From: Nitrosomonadales bacterium
GTDB taxonomy: Bacteria > Pseudomonadota > Gammaproteobacteria > Burkholderiales > Gallionellaceae
Direction: 5' to 3'
DNA: 64,000 nt
Assembly: GCA_016214695.1 (NCBI GenBank)
Contig: JACRNY010000001.1
Span: 62,001-126,000 of the forward strand
Within the stretch, counting starts at the first letter, position 1. Each line of letters opens with the position of its first letter. The position numbers and the translations under genes were made by a program. The notes below the pieces were generated by a model. The model made no database searches. It worked only from the letters and a program-made list of their open reading frames with translations, and was not told the origin of the DNA. This document shows, piece by piece, positions 24,677 through 33,465 of the stretch.

Positions 24677-25849
24677 CTACTCTTTTGGCCAGTACGCCGT
24701 GGCGATACCCTCGCCCAGGTCCGCCTCGATCAGGCGGCGGCGCACTTCCAGCAGACGCGCGATCAACGCGGGTTCGGCTGCACCGTATGCATCGGCATCC
24801 GGCGTGCGGTTCACCACCACGCCGAGCAGTTCGGTGATCGCATTGCCGATCGAGTTCTGGCTGATGGTCACGATCAGTTTCCCTGCATCGTTGCGATAGA
24901 TGAGTTGCTTGAATGCCGGCTGCCAGCGGATGGCGTTGGCATATTTCGCATCCACGATGCAGTGGTCGCGCACCTTCTTCGCTGTCTTCATGAAATCATT
25001 GTCGAACAGCAGCACGCTCTCGACCTGCTCGGGGAAATACACATCCGGCAAGATGGGCGCGTTGCGCGTGGATACCTGCGAGAAGAAGGTACGGTAGAAA
25101 TCGATGAAGCCCTTCAGCACCTCGTCGTATTCCTTCCAGAAACCCACCTCCCTGAGCGCCGCTGCCCCGCCCTGGATCTCCCAGCTCGGCAGGCCTTGCG
25201 GATAGCCGGTCAGAGCGATGCGTGCATCGTGCTCGCTCGCCGGCTTGAGTATCTTCAGGTCCAGCGCCTTGTCGAAGAACTCGCGGTACACATCGCGCAT
25301 ATAGGCCTGGAACAGGCTGTGCTGGCCGCCGTCGGTAAGGTTGGGATTGTCGGTATCGGCCAGTTTGGCCTCGCGCAGCTTCGCCATGGGAAACACGATG
25401 AAGTGGTTGTGCAGCATGCGGATACTGGGGACGCCGGGAGAGGTCAGCGGCCAGGTCGCATCCAGGCTCGCTTCGCCCGCCAGGATCAGCGCTTCTGCCG
25501 GATCGGGATACTGCTCCAGCATGTAATCGATGATGATCTGGTTCATGCGGTTCCACACATGTTTCACATCCTCCGCCACCTGCGTGCGCCGCACCGGCCG
25601 GCCGAGCGGATTGAGGATGGACTTGGAGGTGTTATAGATGATGGAACAGTCGAACTCGGTGCTGTGACCCAACGCCTTGCGGTACAACAACAGGTCTTCC
25701 GCATTCATCAGCAGACCGTTGTTATTGACCAGGTCGTTGAGATTCTCGGTACTGTTGAAGAACTCGTTGTGCTTCATCCCCTCGGGGACGGTCAACGGGA
25801 TGGCCCGGAACGGCGTCACGATCTCGCGCGGACCGGACTGCGCGGACAT
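24677..25849 (-). CDS. Conserved protein of unknown function, linked to a cyclic-nucleotide-binding protein
   Basis: A 390-residue soluble protein that I do not recognise. ATG 25849 is chosen because it lies two bases after the stop of the CNB gene; longer versions overlap that gene. There is no signal peptide or membrane helix. Notable segments are NTSKSILNPLGRPVRRTQ, LAGEASLDATWPLTSPGVP and RMLHNHFIVFPM with two His, and a charged C-terminus. Tight coupling to a cyclic-nucleotide-binding domain suggests that the CNB protein senses the signal for it, but this is only context. Confidence 0.6.
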   Translation of the reverse strand: MSAQSGPREIVTPFRAIPLTVPEGMKHNEFFNSTENLNDLVNNNGLLMNAEDLLLYRKALGHSTEFDCSIIYNTSKSILNPLGRPVRRTQVAEDVKHVWNRMNQIIIDYMLEQYPDPAEALILAGEASLDATWPLTSPGVPSIRMLHNHFIVFPMAKLREAKLADTDNPNLTDGGQHSLFQAYMRDVYREFFDKALDLKILKPASEHDARIALTGYPQGLPSWEIQGGAAALREVGFWKEYDEVLKGFIDFYRTFFSQVSTRNAPILPDVYFPEQVESVLLFDNDFMKTAKKVRDHCIVDAKYANAIRWQPAFKQLIYRNDAGKLIVTISQNSIGNAITELLGVVVNRTPDADAYGAAEPALIARLLEVRRRLIEADLGEGIATAYWPKE

Positions 25850-25851
25850 TG

Positions 25852-26208
25852 TCACAGGATCGCGTCCGTTCTGCGCAGACGATCGGCGATCACCCGCATC
25901 ATATGCAAGGCGAAATTCGGCGTCTGCTGAAGGAGGAAATTGAAACGCTTGCGCCCGATGGGCAGGAACTTGCACTCTGTCTTTGCCACGACCGTGGCCG
26001 AGCGCGCACCGTCGTCTATCATCGCCATCTCGCCCACGATAGCCCCGGCCTCGGGCAACTCCACCACCCTGCCTTTGACGATGATCTCGGCCACGCCCGA
26101 CATCAGCACATACATCAGGTCGCCCTGCTCGCCTTCCTTGAACAAGGTCTGCCCGGCGGAAAGTGTGAGCAGATCGGTTTCGTGACGAAACAACTCGGCC
26201 AGATTCAT
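25852..26208 (-). CDS. Stand-alone cyclic-nucleotide-binding domain protein
   Basis: A 118-residue Crp-type cyclic-nucleotide-binding domain with no DNA-binding helix-turn-helix. The beta-roll motifs FKEGEQGDLMYVLMSG and the phosphate-binding cassette GAIVGEMAMIDDGARSATV are present, with the Glu and Arg that contact cyclic nucleotides in Crp. It probably acts as a small sensor subunit for the protein encoded two bases downstream. The window also encodes a class III cyclase and two further HTH-less relatives (54879 and 57267). Confidence 0.88.
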   Translation of the reverse strand: MNLAELFRHETDLLTLSAGQTLFKEGEQGDLMYVLMSGVAEIIVKGRVVELPEAGAIVGEMAMIDDGARSATVVAKTECKFLPIGRKRFNFLLQQTPNFALHMMRVIADRLRRTDAIL

Positions 26209-26280
26209 GCGAACATCCTTATGATTCTCGTTCAGGTGATCTTGTCCAGGATCCAGGCAGCCCTTTCCCGCTTACAACAT

Positions 26281-26306
26281 CGGCGGCGAGCTATCGCTCA
26301 CCGCCG
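26281..26306 (-). terminator. Strong hairpin after the cytochrome gene
   Basis: CGGCGG-c-GAGC pairs with GCTC-a-CCGCCG around TATC, eight bases past the cytochrome stop. A T-run is lacking, so it may be a weak terminator or RNA-stabilising hairpin. Confidence 0.45.
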
Positions 26307-26314
26307 ACTCGGGA

Positions 26315-26734
26315 TCAATTGTTCTTGGCGCCTTGCTTGACCCAGTTACGCATCAGCAGGATGTATTGGTTATCCAGCGTGCCGGAGGCGTTCAGGCCCA
26401 TCGGCATCTTCAAACCCTTGTTGGTACCGGTAAGCAGCTTGGTGAAAGTGCTGGTATCGCTATTGCCCGGAACGACGACGGGGCCGTACACGGTCCCGCG
26501 CATCAATCCCTCATAAGTGGTCAGATCCAGACCGCTCTTCGCCACACCGCTCCCGCCCTGCGAATGGCAGCTGACACAATGGTCGCGCAGTATCGGCTGG
26601 ATATCGTTCTTGAAGCTCACTTCGCTGTTCTTGGATGCCTTCATCGCATTTTGCGCGGCCGAGATCGTTTCCGCCGAAGCATTGAAGGAAATTGCAGCCA
26701 GAATGACACAACACGACATTACTTTACTTTTCAT
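26315..26734 (-). CDS. Periplasmic c-type cytochrome, single haem
   Basis: A 139-residue protein with a signal peptide (MKSKVMSCCVILAAISFNASA). ATG 26734 has AGGGGG before it. One haem-attachment motif CVSCH lies at residues 53-57, after VSFKNDIQPILRDH, a start typical of planctomycete-type/PSCyt1 cytochrome domains. Met110 or Met112 in KMPMG could be the distal ligand. It should shuttle electrons in the periplasm. Which pathway it serves is not evident; no oxidoreductase partner is adjacent. Confidence 0.85.
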   Translation of the reverse strand: MKSKVMSCCVILAAISFNASAETISAAQNAMKASKNSEVSFKNDIQPILRDHCVSCHSQGGSGVAKSGLDLTTYEGLMRGTVYGPVVVPGNSDTSTFTKLLTGTNKGLKMPMGLNASGTLDNQYILLMRNWVKQGAKNN

Positions 26735-26911
26735 ACAGCCCCCTGAAAGATATCCCGTCGGGCGGCAAATGCCGCCCCTCCCAAATACAAAAAACACACC
26801 ACCAAGTCGCTTTGCAACCCTGCTTTCATCTTACGCAAGGCAATCTATTTAAACAAGTGACACCCACGCGAAAAACAAGGAGAAACCCGCCCCGAACGCG
26901 CGCGCGGACGG

Positions 26912-27880
26912 TCACTGGCGCTTGAAAACGATCCGCTCCACCCGATAGCCGCGTTTCGCCATCAGCGCGGGAATGGCGAACTGACCGAACATGTGCAGAC
27001 TGCCGACAGCGGCAAACACCCGCTTCCCCTCCCTGTGCAGGGCGTCGATGCGCTCCGCCATATGCGGATTGCGCTCATCGAGGAGCCTGCGCATCATTCC
27101 CCGTTCCATCTCGGTTTCGAGACAGTCGCACCACTCGCCGTAACGCTCCAGTTCGGCGTAGTCGGAATCAGCCCAGACCCTGGCGATGCGTTTGAGCAAG
27201 GCGCTCGCGCGCCCCGCCTCCAATTCGTCCAGACTTTCCTGCACGAATGCGATCGTATCCCTCTCATCCTTCATGAGCAGCATCTGCGCCTGCGCTTCCG
27301 GCGTCTCCAGCGAGACCACGTTCTTGTTCGCCCCATGCCCTATCCCGGCAAGGACGGCATCGACGGCATAGGCGGCTTCCAGGCCATCCAGGCGGCCAGC
27401 CATCACGGTCAGCATGGTGATCTGCATCTCCGGGGAAAGATGGGCGATCGATTCATACGGCACGCAAGTAGCGGCAGCCTGCGAACGCATGCGTTTCACC
27501 AGCGCCGCGGGCAACGATGTCGCCGATGGCGACGCCATCCCTTCCATCATGCGGCTGCGGATATCCGCATCCATCAAGTCCAGCTCGAGCGCCACCGTAT
27601 CGGCCTCCTTCAAGGCCTGCATCACGCCCGGTCCGGGAAACATCCACTCGAACCGGGCGATGTGGATCGTGCCGTACAGATAGGATGCACGCCCGTCCTT
27701 GCTGATGCGCCACAGGAATCCATGGTCGCGCGCATTATCCATCGCCTGCCGCGCCACCTCCGGAGAAGGGGGCGATACGGGCGGAGGACAGACGGACCGG
27801 CTTTCGGCAGCCTGTATCGTCTGGGAGGCAACCAGCAGCAGGATGACGAGCCAGGCGCGAAGATCGAACATGGCCATCAT
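26912..27880 (-). CDS. TraB/GumN family protein
   Basis: A 322-residue exported or membrane-tethered protein with an N-terminal signal (LRAWLVILLLVASQTIQA). The family GxxH motifs are clear: YLYGTIHIARFEW near residue 70 and AVGSLHMFG near 292, with conserved Glu residues between. TraB/GumN proteins resemble TIKI-type metalloproteases, but bacterial substrates are unknown. It begins right after the stop of the GGDEF/EAL gene upstream (TGAATG), so both are cotranscribed. Confidence 0.88.
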   Translation of the reverse strand: MMAMFDLRAWLVILLLVASQTIQAAESRSVCPPPVSPPSPEVARQAMDNARDHGFLWRISKDGRASYLYGTIHIARFEWMFPGPGVMQALKEADTVALELDLMDADIRSRMMEGMASPSATSLPAALVKRMRSQAAATCVPYESIAHLSPEMQITMLTVMAGRLDGLEAAYAVDAVLAGIGHGANKNVVSLETPEAQAQMLLMKDERDTIAFVQESLDELEAGRASALLKRIARVWADSDYAELERYGEWCDCLETEMERGMMRRLLDERNPHMAERIDALHREGKRVFAAVGSLHMFGQFAIPALMAKRGYRVERIVFKRQ

Positions 27881-30169
27881 TCAGACGCTCGCAGGGACAA
27901 CACCGTTTCTCCCGCTGCCCAGCAGCCAGCGATCGAAGACCTCGACCGGCTCGGGACGGGAGAACAGATATCCCTGGAAACCGGGACAACCGAAAGAGCG
28001 CAGGATCTCGAACTGCCCCTGCGTCTCCACCCCCTCGGCGATCACGCGCAGACCGAGGTTCTGCGCCATGCCGATGATCGTGCGGACGATGACGAGCTCG
28101 TTCGACTCGCCGCCGATGTGGCGCACGAATTCCCTGTCGATCTTGAGCTGATCGATGGGCAGACGGCGCAGATAGGAAAGCGAGGAATATCCGGTGCCGA
28201 AATCATCCAGTGCGAAGCTGATCCCGGCTGCTATCAGCTGCTTCATCTTGGCGATCGTGTCATCGAGCCCCCGCAGCAGCGATGTCTCGGTCAGTTCGAT
28301 CTTGAGCAGGCCCGGATCTATCCCCGCAGCGTTGACGATGGCAAGCACATCGCCGACGAAACCAGAACGCATGAAGGTGGGCGCGGAGATATTGACGGCA
28401 AGCACCAAGCCGTCGTTGACCTTGCGCGAGCTCCACTCGGCAAGTTGTATGCAGGCTTTTTCCAGCACCCACAGGTCGATCTCGACGATCATGCCCAACT
28501 CTTCGGCGAACGGGATGAACTCGGCGGGCGGGACCAGACCGCGCTGCGGATGACGCCAGCGCAGCAGCACCTCGGCCCCCATGCCATGCCCGTCCGCGTC
28601 GACCTGGGCCTGGAAATACAGGCAGAACTGGTCCTGTGCCAGCGCCCTGCGCAGGTCATCTTTCATCCGCGACCGCTCTTCGAGCGCCAGTTGCATGGAA
28701 GGGTCGAACAGACGCAGCGTCGCGCGGCCGCTGTTCTTGGCCTGGTAGAGCGCGACATCGGAATGCTTGAGCAGGTCTTCGACACTGGTCGACTGCCCCG
28801 TGAACAGGGTAACGCCGATACTCGCGGTACCCTGATACTCATAGCTGCCGATCTGATAAGGCTGGTTCAGCATGGTCAGCACCTTGGTCGCCACGGATTC
28901 GGCACGCTTGAGCACAAAGGTCTCGTCCTCGCCAAGGTTCGCCAGCATGACGACGAACTCGTCCCCGCCCAGCCTGGCTACCGTGTCCTCCCCGCGCACG
29001 CATGTCACCAGGCGCCCGGCCACCTCGATCAGCAGACTGTCGCCCATGTCATGCCCGCGGGTGTCGTTCAGGTCCTTGAAATTATCCATGTCGATGAACA
29101 GCACCGCCCCGTAGCTGCCGTTGCGTTCGCTTGCCGCCATGGCCTGGTGCAGCCTGTCCATCAGCAGGCGGCGGTTGGGCAGCTGCGTGAGCGGATCATA
29201 GTAGGCAAGGCGGTTGATCTCGTCCTCTGCCTGTTTGCGGGCAGTGATGTCGCTGAATATCCCGACGTAGTTGACCACCTTGCCGGCATGATCCCTGACC
29301 GCAGTGATGGTGAGGTTCTTGGGATACATCTCGCCGTTCTTGCGCCTGTCCCACAGCTCCCCGTTCCAGTGGCCTTTCGCAAGCAGGGTGTCCCACATTT
29401 CTTCATAGAACGCTGCGTCGTGCCGCCCCGACTTCAGCATGGAGGGGGTCTTGCCGATCACCTCGTCCGACGCGTAGCCGGTGATCTCGCAGAACGCCCT
29501 GTTGACGCGAAGGATATGCGCGTTTGCGTCGGTGATGATGATGCCGTCATGTGTCTCGAATGCGCTGGCGGCGATCCAGAGCTCCTGCTCCTTGCGGATG
29601 CGTTCCGTCACATCCATGTTGATCGAACGCACTCCGAGGATCTTGCCCTTCTCGTCCCTCACATCGCCGCACAGGTGCTCGATCCAGCGCACTTCCCCGT
29701 CACGCGTATTGATGCGTATCAGCAAGGTCTCGGGCTGGCCATGCTCATGCATCTGGTGCACATGCTTGCTCCAGGTCTGCCGGTCATCGATGTGGATCAG
29801 CTCGGTCATGAAATTGGGCTTCGCATAGAAGTCTTCCTGCTGAAAACCCGTGACCTTCAGGCAGGAGGGTGAGACATACTCGTAGGTGCCGTCCACCCGC
29901 CGCAGATAGATGAACTCCTGCGCCAGGTCTGCGACAGCATGAATGACCTGCTGCTTGGTGTTGATCTCCTGGCGCATGGCGACCAGCGTCGCGAGCATCA
30001 GGCCGATGAACAGTCCCAGCAGGGAAGGAACGACAAAGTATTTCGGCGATGCCTGATGAAGGACAAAGGACATCTGCACCGCGGCAAAGGCCAGCACCAC
30101 CAGCAGACCAAATATGGTGAGTTTCACATACGTACTGCGATGCTTGGACAGGAACGGCAAAAGCTCCAT
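27881..30169 (-). CDS. Membrane PAS-PAS-GGDEF-EAL protein
   Basis: About 762 residues from ATG 30169, chosen because GGGGAG lies seven bases upstream. Two N-terminal membrane helices (~15-60) precede two PAS domains with PAC ends (ETLLIRINTRDGEVRW; GELWDRRKNGEMYPKN), a GGDEF domain with intact RLGGDEFV, and an EAL domain. The EAL signature is GAEVLLRW and the later DDFGTGYSSLSYLRRLPID is conserved. Both diguanylate cyclase and phosphodiesterase activities are possible. The PAS ligands are unknown. Confidence 0.93.
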   Translation of the reverse strand: MELLPFLSKHRSTYVKLTIFGLLVVLAFAAVQMSFVLHQASPKYFVVPSLLGLFIGLMLATLVAMRQEINTKQQVIHAVADLAQEFIYLRRVDGTYEYVSPSCLKVTGFQQEDFYAKPNFMTELIHIDDRQTWSKHVHQMHEHGQPETLLIRINTRDGEVRWIEHLCGDVRDEKGKILGVRSINMDVTERIRKEQELWIAASAFETHDGIIITDANAHILRVNRAFCEITGYASDEVIGKTPSMLKSGRHDAAFYEEMWDTLLAKGHWNGELWDRRKNGEMYPKNLTITAVRDHAGKVVNYVGIFSDITARKQAEDEINRLAYYDPLTQLPNRRLLMDRLHQAMAASERNGSYGAVLFIDMDNFKDLNDTRGHDMGDSLLIEVAGRLVTCVRGEDTVARLGGDEFVVMLANLGEDETFVLKRAESVATKVLTMLNQPYQIGSYEYQGTASIGVTLFTGQSTSVEDLLKHSDVALYQAKNSGRATLRLFDPSMQLALEERSRMKDDLRRALAQDQFCLYFQAQVDADGHGMGAEVLLRWRHPQRGLVPPAEFIPFAEELGMIVEIDLWVLEKACIQLAEWSSRKVNDGLVLAVNISAPTFMRSGFVGDVLAIVNAAGIDPGLLKIELTETSLLRGLDDTIAKMKQLIAAGISFALDDFGTGYSSLSYLRRLPIDQLKIDREFVRHIGGESNELVIVRTIIGMAQNLGLRVIAEGVETQGQFEILRSFGCPGFQGYLFSRPEPVEVFDRWLLGSGRNGVVPASV

Positions 30170-30345
30170 ACGAGTACTCCCCATGCTGATGCGACCGAAA
30201 CCAGGTCAGAACCGCACTCACCTCTCTCCCGCGCAACCGTTTTATTCTTATCTTCCGGCTATCGTACCCCGACATCGGCTTTCTGTGCGGGCCGGATCAC
30301 TGACTGTGGCAAATCCGTTGACACAAGTTCCGACCGGAGCTGGAA

Positions 30346-30687
30346 TCAGGGCAACAAGCGGATCTCGGCGACCGCGGTCGCCTTGTCGATATCGAGCTGC
30401 ACCTGGCAATACTCGGCGGCCCTGTCGGCGGTGCCGGGGTCGTCTGCGCAGCTGCATCCGCCGGTCTCTCCCTGATACAGGATGCCCGCCCGGACACGGA
30501 CGATATCCCCATTGTCGGTGATGCTGTCGATCATCACCGTGAACGGTTCATCGGCCACGGAACTGCTCGCAGACAACCCCTGCTGCAACGGCAACAGGTC
30601 CGGGTTCAGCCCTTCGATACCGTGTTTGAGCACGGCCCCGAATTGGGGGCTACCCCAGACACGCATGGCTTCTTCGAACTTGATCAC
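30346..30687 (-). CDS. Small conserved protein of unknown function between two c-di-GMP genes
   Basis: A 113-residue cytoplasmic protein without recognisable domain. It has a C-terminal Cys cluster, GGCSCADDPG and then EYCQVQLDID, that could bind metal, and acidic flanks. It starts three bases after the stop of the upstream diguanylate cyclase gene, suggesting that the two are one operon. I cannot name a family. A metal-binding or regulatory subunit role for the cyclase is only a guess from context. Confidence 0.6.
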   Translation of the reverse strand: MIKFEEAMRVWGSPQFGAVLKHGIEGLNPDLLPLQQGLSASSSVADEPFTVMIDSITDNGDIVRVRAGILYQGETGGCSCADDPGTADRAAEYCQVQLDIDKATAVAEIRLLP

Positions 30688-30690
30688 GAT

Positions 30691-31884
30691 TCAGGAAACC
30701 GCATCGACACCCGGATTCTGCCACTCGAACTTGCGTTCCTCATGGAAGCAGATCGCATTGCGGCCGCTCTCCTTCGCCCGGTACATGGCTGCATCGGCGC
30801 GCTTGAGGATATCCGCTTCCCGCATCGCCCCGCCGGCGAACATCTCGACGCCGATGCTCGCGGTACAGCGATGTTCCACGTTCCGGCACACCTCATGTCC
30901 GGCACGAACGGCGAGATGGTATGGCCCGGCCAGCGCGAAGCGGATCTTCTCCGCCACCAGCGCGGCCCTGTCCCTGGCCGCCGCCGGATCCTGTCCCAGT
31001 TCGCAGAGCAGGATCACGAACTCATCCCCGCCGAAACGGGCAGCCGTATCCATCTCGCGGATACAGCCTGAGATGCGCCGCGCCACCTCCTGCAACAGCG
31101 TATCCCCCGCAGCGTGACCGTATTCATCGTTGAGCGGCTTGAAGTTGTCGAGATCGAGGAACATCACCGCGCCGTGCTGGCCGGTGCGTTTGCTGGCCGC
31201 GATGACCTCGGCGAGTCGCTGCTCGAGACGGCGCCGGTTGGGCAAATGGGTCAATATGTCCAGGCCCGAGATCTCTTCCAGTTCGTGTTCGTTCCTGCTC
31301 GCCACATGCTCGCCCAGCCAGGTGATGAACAGCACCGTGAACAGGCTGGTGACCACCGCAAAAGTGCGGAACGCCATGGTCGTGCCTTCGTCGAGCATCA
31401 GCAGCAGCGGATCCGGCTCGACGCCGACATATTCGCAATACACGAACAGCGCCGCATTCAGCACGAAGATGAAGGAGATGCTCAGCCACTGCCGCAGCGG
31501 GAAGAACACCACCGATGCCACGGCAAAGAGGATGAAATAGAAATGCAGCTCCAGCCAGGAACCGTTGACCAGCCAGACATTGAGCGCCACCGCCGCCGTG
31601 ATCGACAGCGAGATCACCCAGCGTGCCGTCCCCCAGTGTCCGTAACGGTTGAACCACGGCACCACGGCAAAGACGAAGTAGAAAGGGAGCTGCAGCAGGA
31701 TGGCCAGATGAAGCGCCGGATTGCCCGCCCACAGATCCAGCAGGGCGAAAAGCAGCATCGACAGGAGCGCGATGAGTGCTGCGACATTGACGTGGAATAT
31801 CTTGCGCTGCAGCGTGTGCGACTCCACCCCCTCGCAGCCCCAGCGCAGCCAGCGCATCACATCAGAGAACAACCGCTTCAACAT
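30691..31884 (-). CDS. Membrane diguanylate cyclase (GGDEF)
   Basis: A 397-residue protein with six hydrophobic N-terminal helices (~30-200, MASE-like) and a C-terminal GGDEF domain (~215-385) with intact RFGGDEFVILL active loop. An RxxD inhibitory site is not evident five residues before GGDEF. It should make c-di-GMP in response to a membrane signal. The gene is followed by a small unknown protein at a three-base distance. Confidence 0.93.
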   Translation of the reverse strand: MLKRLFSDVMRWLRWGCEGVESHTLQRKIFHVNVAALIALLSMLLFALLDLWAGNPALHLAILLQLPFYFVFAVVPWFNRYGHWGTARWVISLSITAAVALNVWLVNGSWLELHFYFILFAVASVVFFPLRQWLSISFIFVLNAALFVYCEYVGVEPDPLLLMLDEGTTMAFRTFAVVTSLFTVLFITWLGEHVASRNEHELEEISGLDILTHLPNRRRLEQRLAEVIAASKRTGQHGAVMFLDLDNFKPLNDEYGHAAGDTLLQEVARRISGCIREMDTAARFGGDEFVILLCELGQDPAAARDRAALVAEKIRFALAGPYHLAVRAGHEVCRNVEHRCTASIGVEMFAGGAMREADILKRADAAMYRAKESGRNAICFHEERKFEWQNPGVDAVS

Positions 31885-31977
31885 AGAGCCGCCCCGTATC
31901 GTCTATCTGGTTTGGCACAGTTGCGTGCCCCTGGCCGGCGACTCCCTCGTCCGCACAGCGCGTGGTCTGTTCACCGC

Positions 31978-33459
31978 TCATTCCTGCCTGACTGCCAGCG
32001 CCTGCAATACCGCCTTCAGCAATTGCCAGCAGCGCGCTACCGATTCTATCTCAACCCGCTCGCCGGGGGCGTGCGCGCCGCGAATGTCCGGACCGAATGA
32101 GATCATGTCCAGATGCGGATGACTCGCGGCCAGCAGACCGCATTCCAGTCCGGCGTGGATCACCTGCAGGCTGGCCGGCCGGCCGAACTGCCCGGTGTAG
32201 ACGCGCTGGCACAACGCGAGCAGCCTGGATGAGGGGTCCGGCGTCCAGCCCGGATACATACCGTCCTTCCAGGCGCGCAGACCGTAGCCGGCAGCATGCG
32301 CGATCAGTTTGTCGGCCAGCGCATCTGCGCGGCCGTCATGCAGCGAGCGCACCTTGAAGGTCGCCTTGAACACGCCGTGCGCCAGGCTTGCCACCCCGAG
32401 ATTGTCCGAAGTGTCCACCACGCCCGGAAAGTCATCGCTCATGCGCGCGACGCCGTTCGCGGCGACATCGAGGAAAGCCAGCATGCGGTCGCGCTCCGCA
32501 TGATGGATGGCCCTGCCCACCGGCAACTCATCCAGCTCGTACCTGAACGCCACGTTCGCATCCGCCCCGGCGATGCGCTGTCGCCAGGCCGCCAGCCTGT
32601 GTTCCACCCACTCGTCCATCCCGGCAACTGCCGCGCTCGGCAGCGCGCACACCGCGAACGCTTCTCGCGGGATCGCATTGCGCGCCGTGCCGCCCTGCAA
32701 TTCGATCAGCCTCAGGTCGGTATGCGCGCAAAGGTCGCGCAGCGCCTCCGCCAGCAGCCTGATGGCATTGCCGCGTCCGATGTGGATGTCGATACCGGAG
32801 TGCCCGCCGCGCAGCCCGCAGACATCGAAACGCAGGATGGCATAGTCAGGCGGCACACTCTCCAGTTCGCAATCGTGGCGCAACTCCACATCGACGCCTC
32901 CGGCACAGCCCAGATAGAAATGCCCCCACTCCTCGGTATCCAGATTGATCAGCGTCTTGCCCTGCAGGGTGCCGGCTGCCAGACCGCGCGCGCCGTCCAT
33001 GCCCGACTCCTCGTTGACGGTGAGCAGCACTTCCAGCGCCGGATGCTGCAAGCCCGGCTCTTCCAGCGCCGCCAGCGCGAGTGCCACGCCGATGCCGTTG
33101 TCCGCACCCAGCGTGGTCTGCTCTGCCACCACCCAGCCGTCGCGCACCTGCGCGGCGATGGCATCGCGTTCGAAGTCGTGCACCGTGCCGGTATTGGCCT
33201 GGCACACCATGTCGAGATGCCCCTGCAGGATCACGCCGGGCATGGACTCGCAGCCGGGGCTGGCCGGTTTCTTCAGGATCAGGTTACCCGCCGCATCGAC
33301 GGCGGCAGTGATGCGGCGCGCCTGCGCCCAATCGGTCAGGTGCCGGCGCAGCGCCGCCTCGCGCAGCGAAGCACGCGGGATCGCACACAGCGTGGCGAAG
33401 TGCGCCCACACCGTGCGGGGTTGCAGATTCCCCAGCGGAGATGAAGGTTCAAAGGACAT
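31978..33459 (-). CDS. pepD: Aminoacyl-histidine dipeptidase (PepD/cytosol nonspecific dipeptidase)
   Basis: A 493-residue M20-family metallopeptidase of the PepD type. Zinc-binding and catalytic residues are seen in LQGHLDMVCQ (His, Asp), LGADNGIGVA (Asp), NEESGMDGA (catalytic Glu-Glu), and INLDTEEWG. It hydrolyses dipeptides including Xaa-His in the cytoplasm. It is followed six bases later by the TIGR03545-type gene, an unrelated function. Confidence 0.95.
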   Translation of the reverse strand: MSFEPSSPLGNLQPRTVWAHFATLCAIPRASLREAALRRHLTDWAQARRITAAVDAAGNLILKKPASPGCESMPGVILQGHLDMVCQANTGTVHDFERDAIAAQVRDGWVVAEQTTLGADNGIGVALALAALEEPGLQHPALEVLLTVNEESGMDGARGLAAGTLQGKTLINLDTEEWGHFYLGCAGGVDVELRHDCELESVPPDYAILRFDVCGLRGGHSGIDIHIGRGNAIRLLAEALRDLCAHTDLRLIELQGGTARNAIPREAFAVCALPSAAVAGMDEWVEHRLAAWRQRIAGADANVAFRYELDELPVGRAIHHAERDRMLAFLDVAANGVARMSDDFPGVVDTSDNLGVASLAHGVFKATFKVRSLHDGRADALADKLIAHAAGYGLRAWKDGMYPGWTPDPSSRLLALCQRVYTGQFGRPASLQVIHAGLECGLLAASHPHLDMISFGPDIRGAHAPGERVEIESVARCWQLLKAVLQALAVRQE

Positions 33460-33465
33460 GCTTGC

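Noticed and set aside
26993-29872. A 959-codon plus-strand open frame opposite traB and the GGDEF/EAL gene
   Set aside because: Composition is typical of antisense frames (His, Arg, Gln, Leu), and both minus-strand genes show intact motifs.
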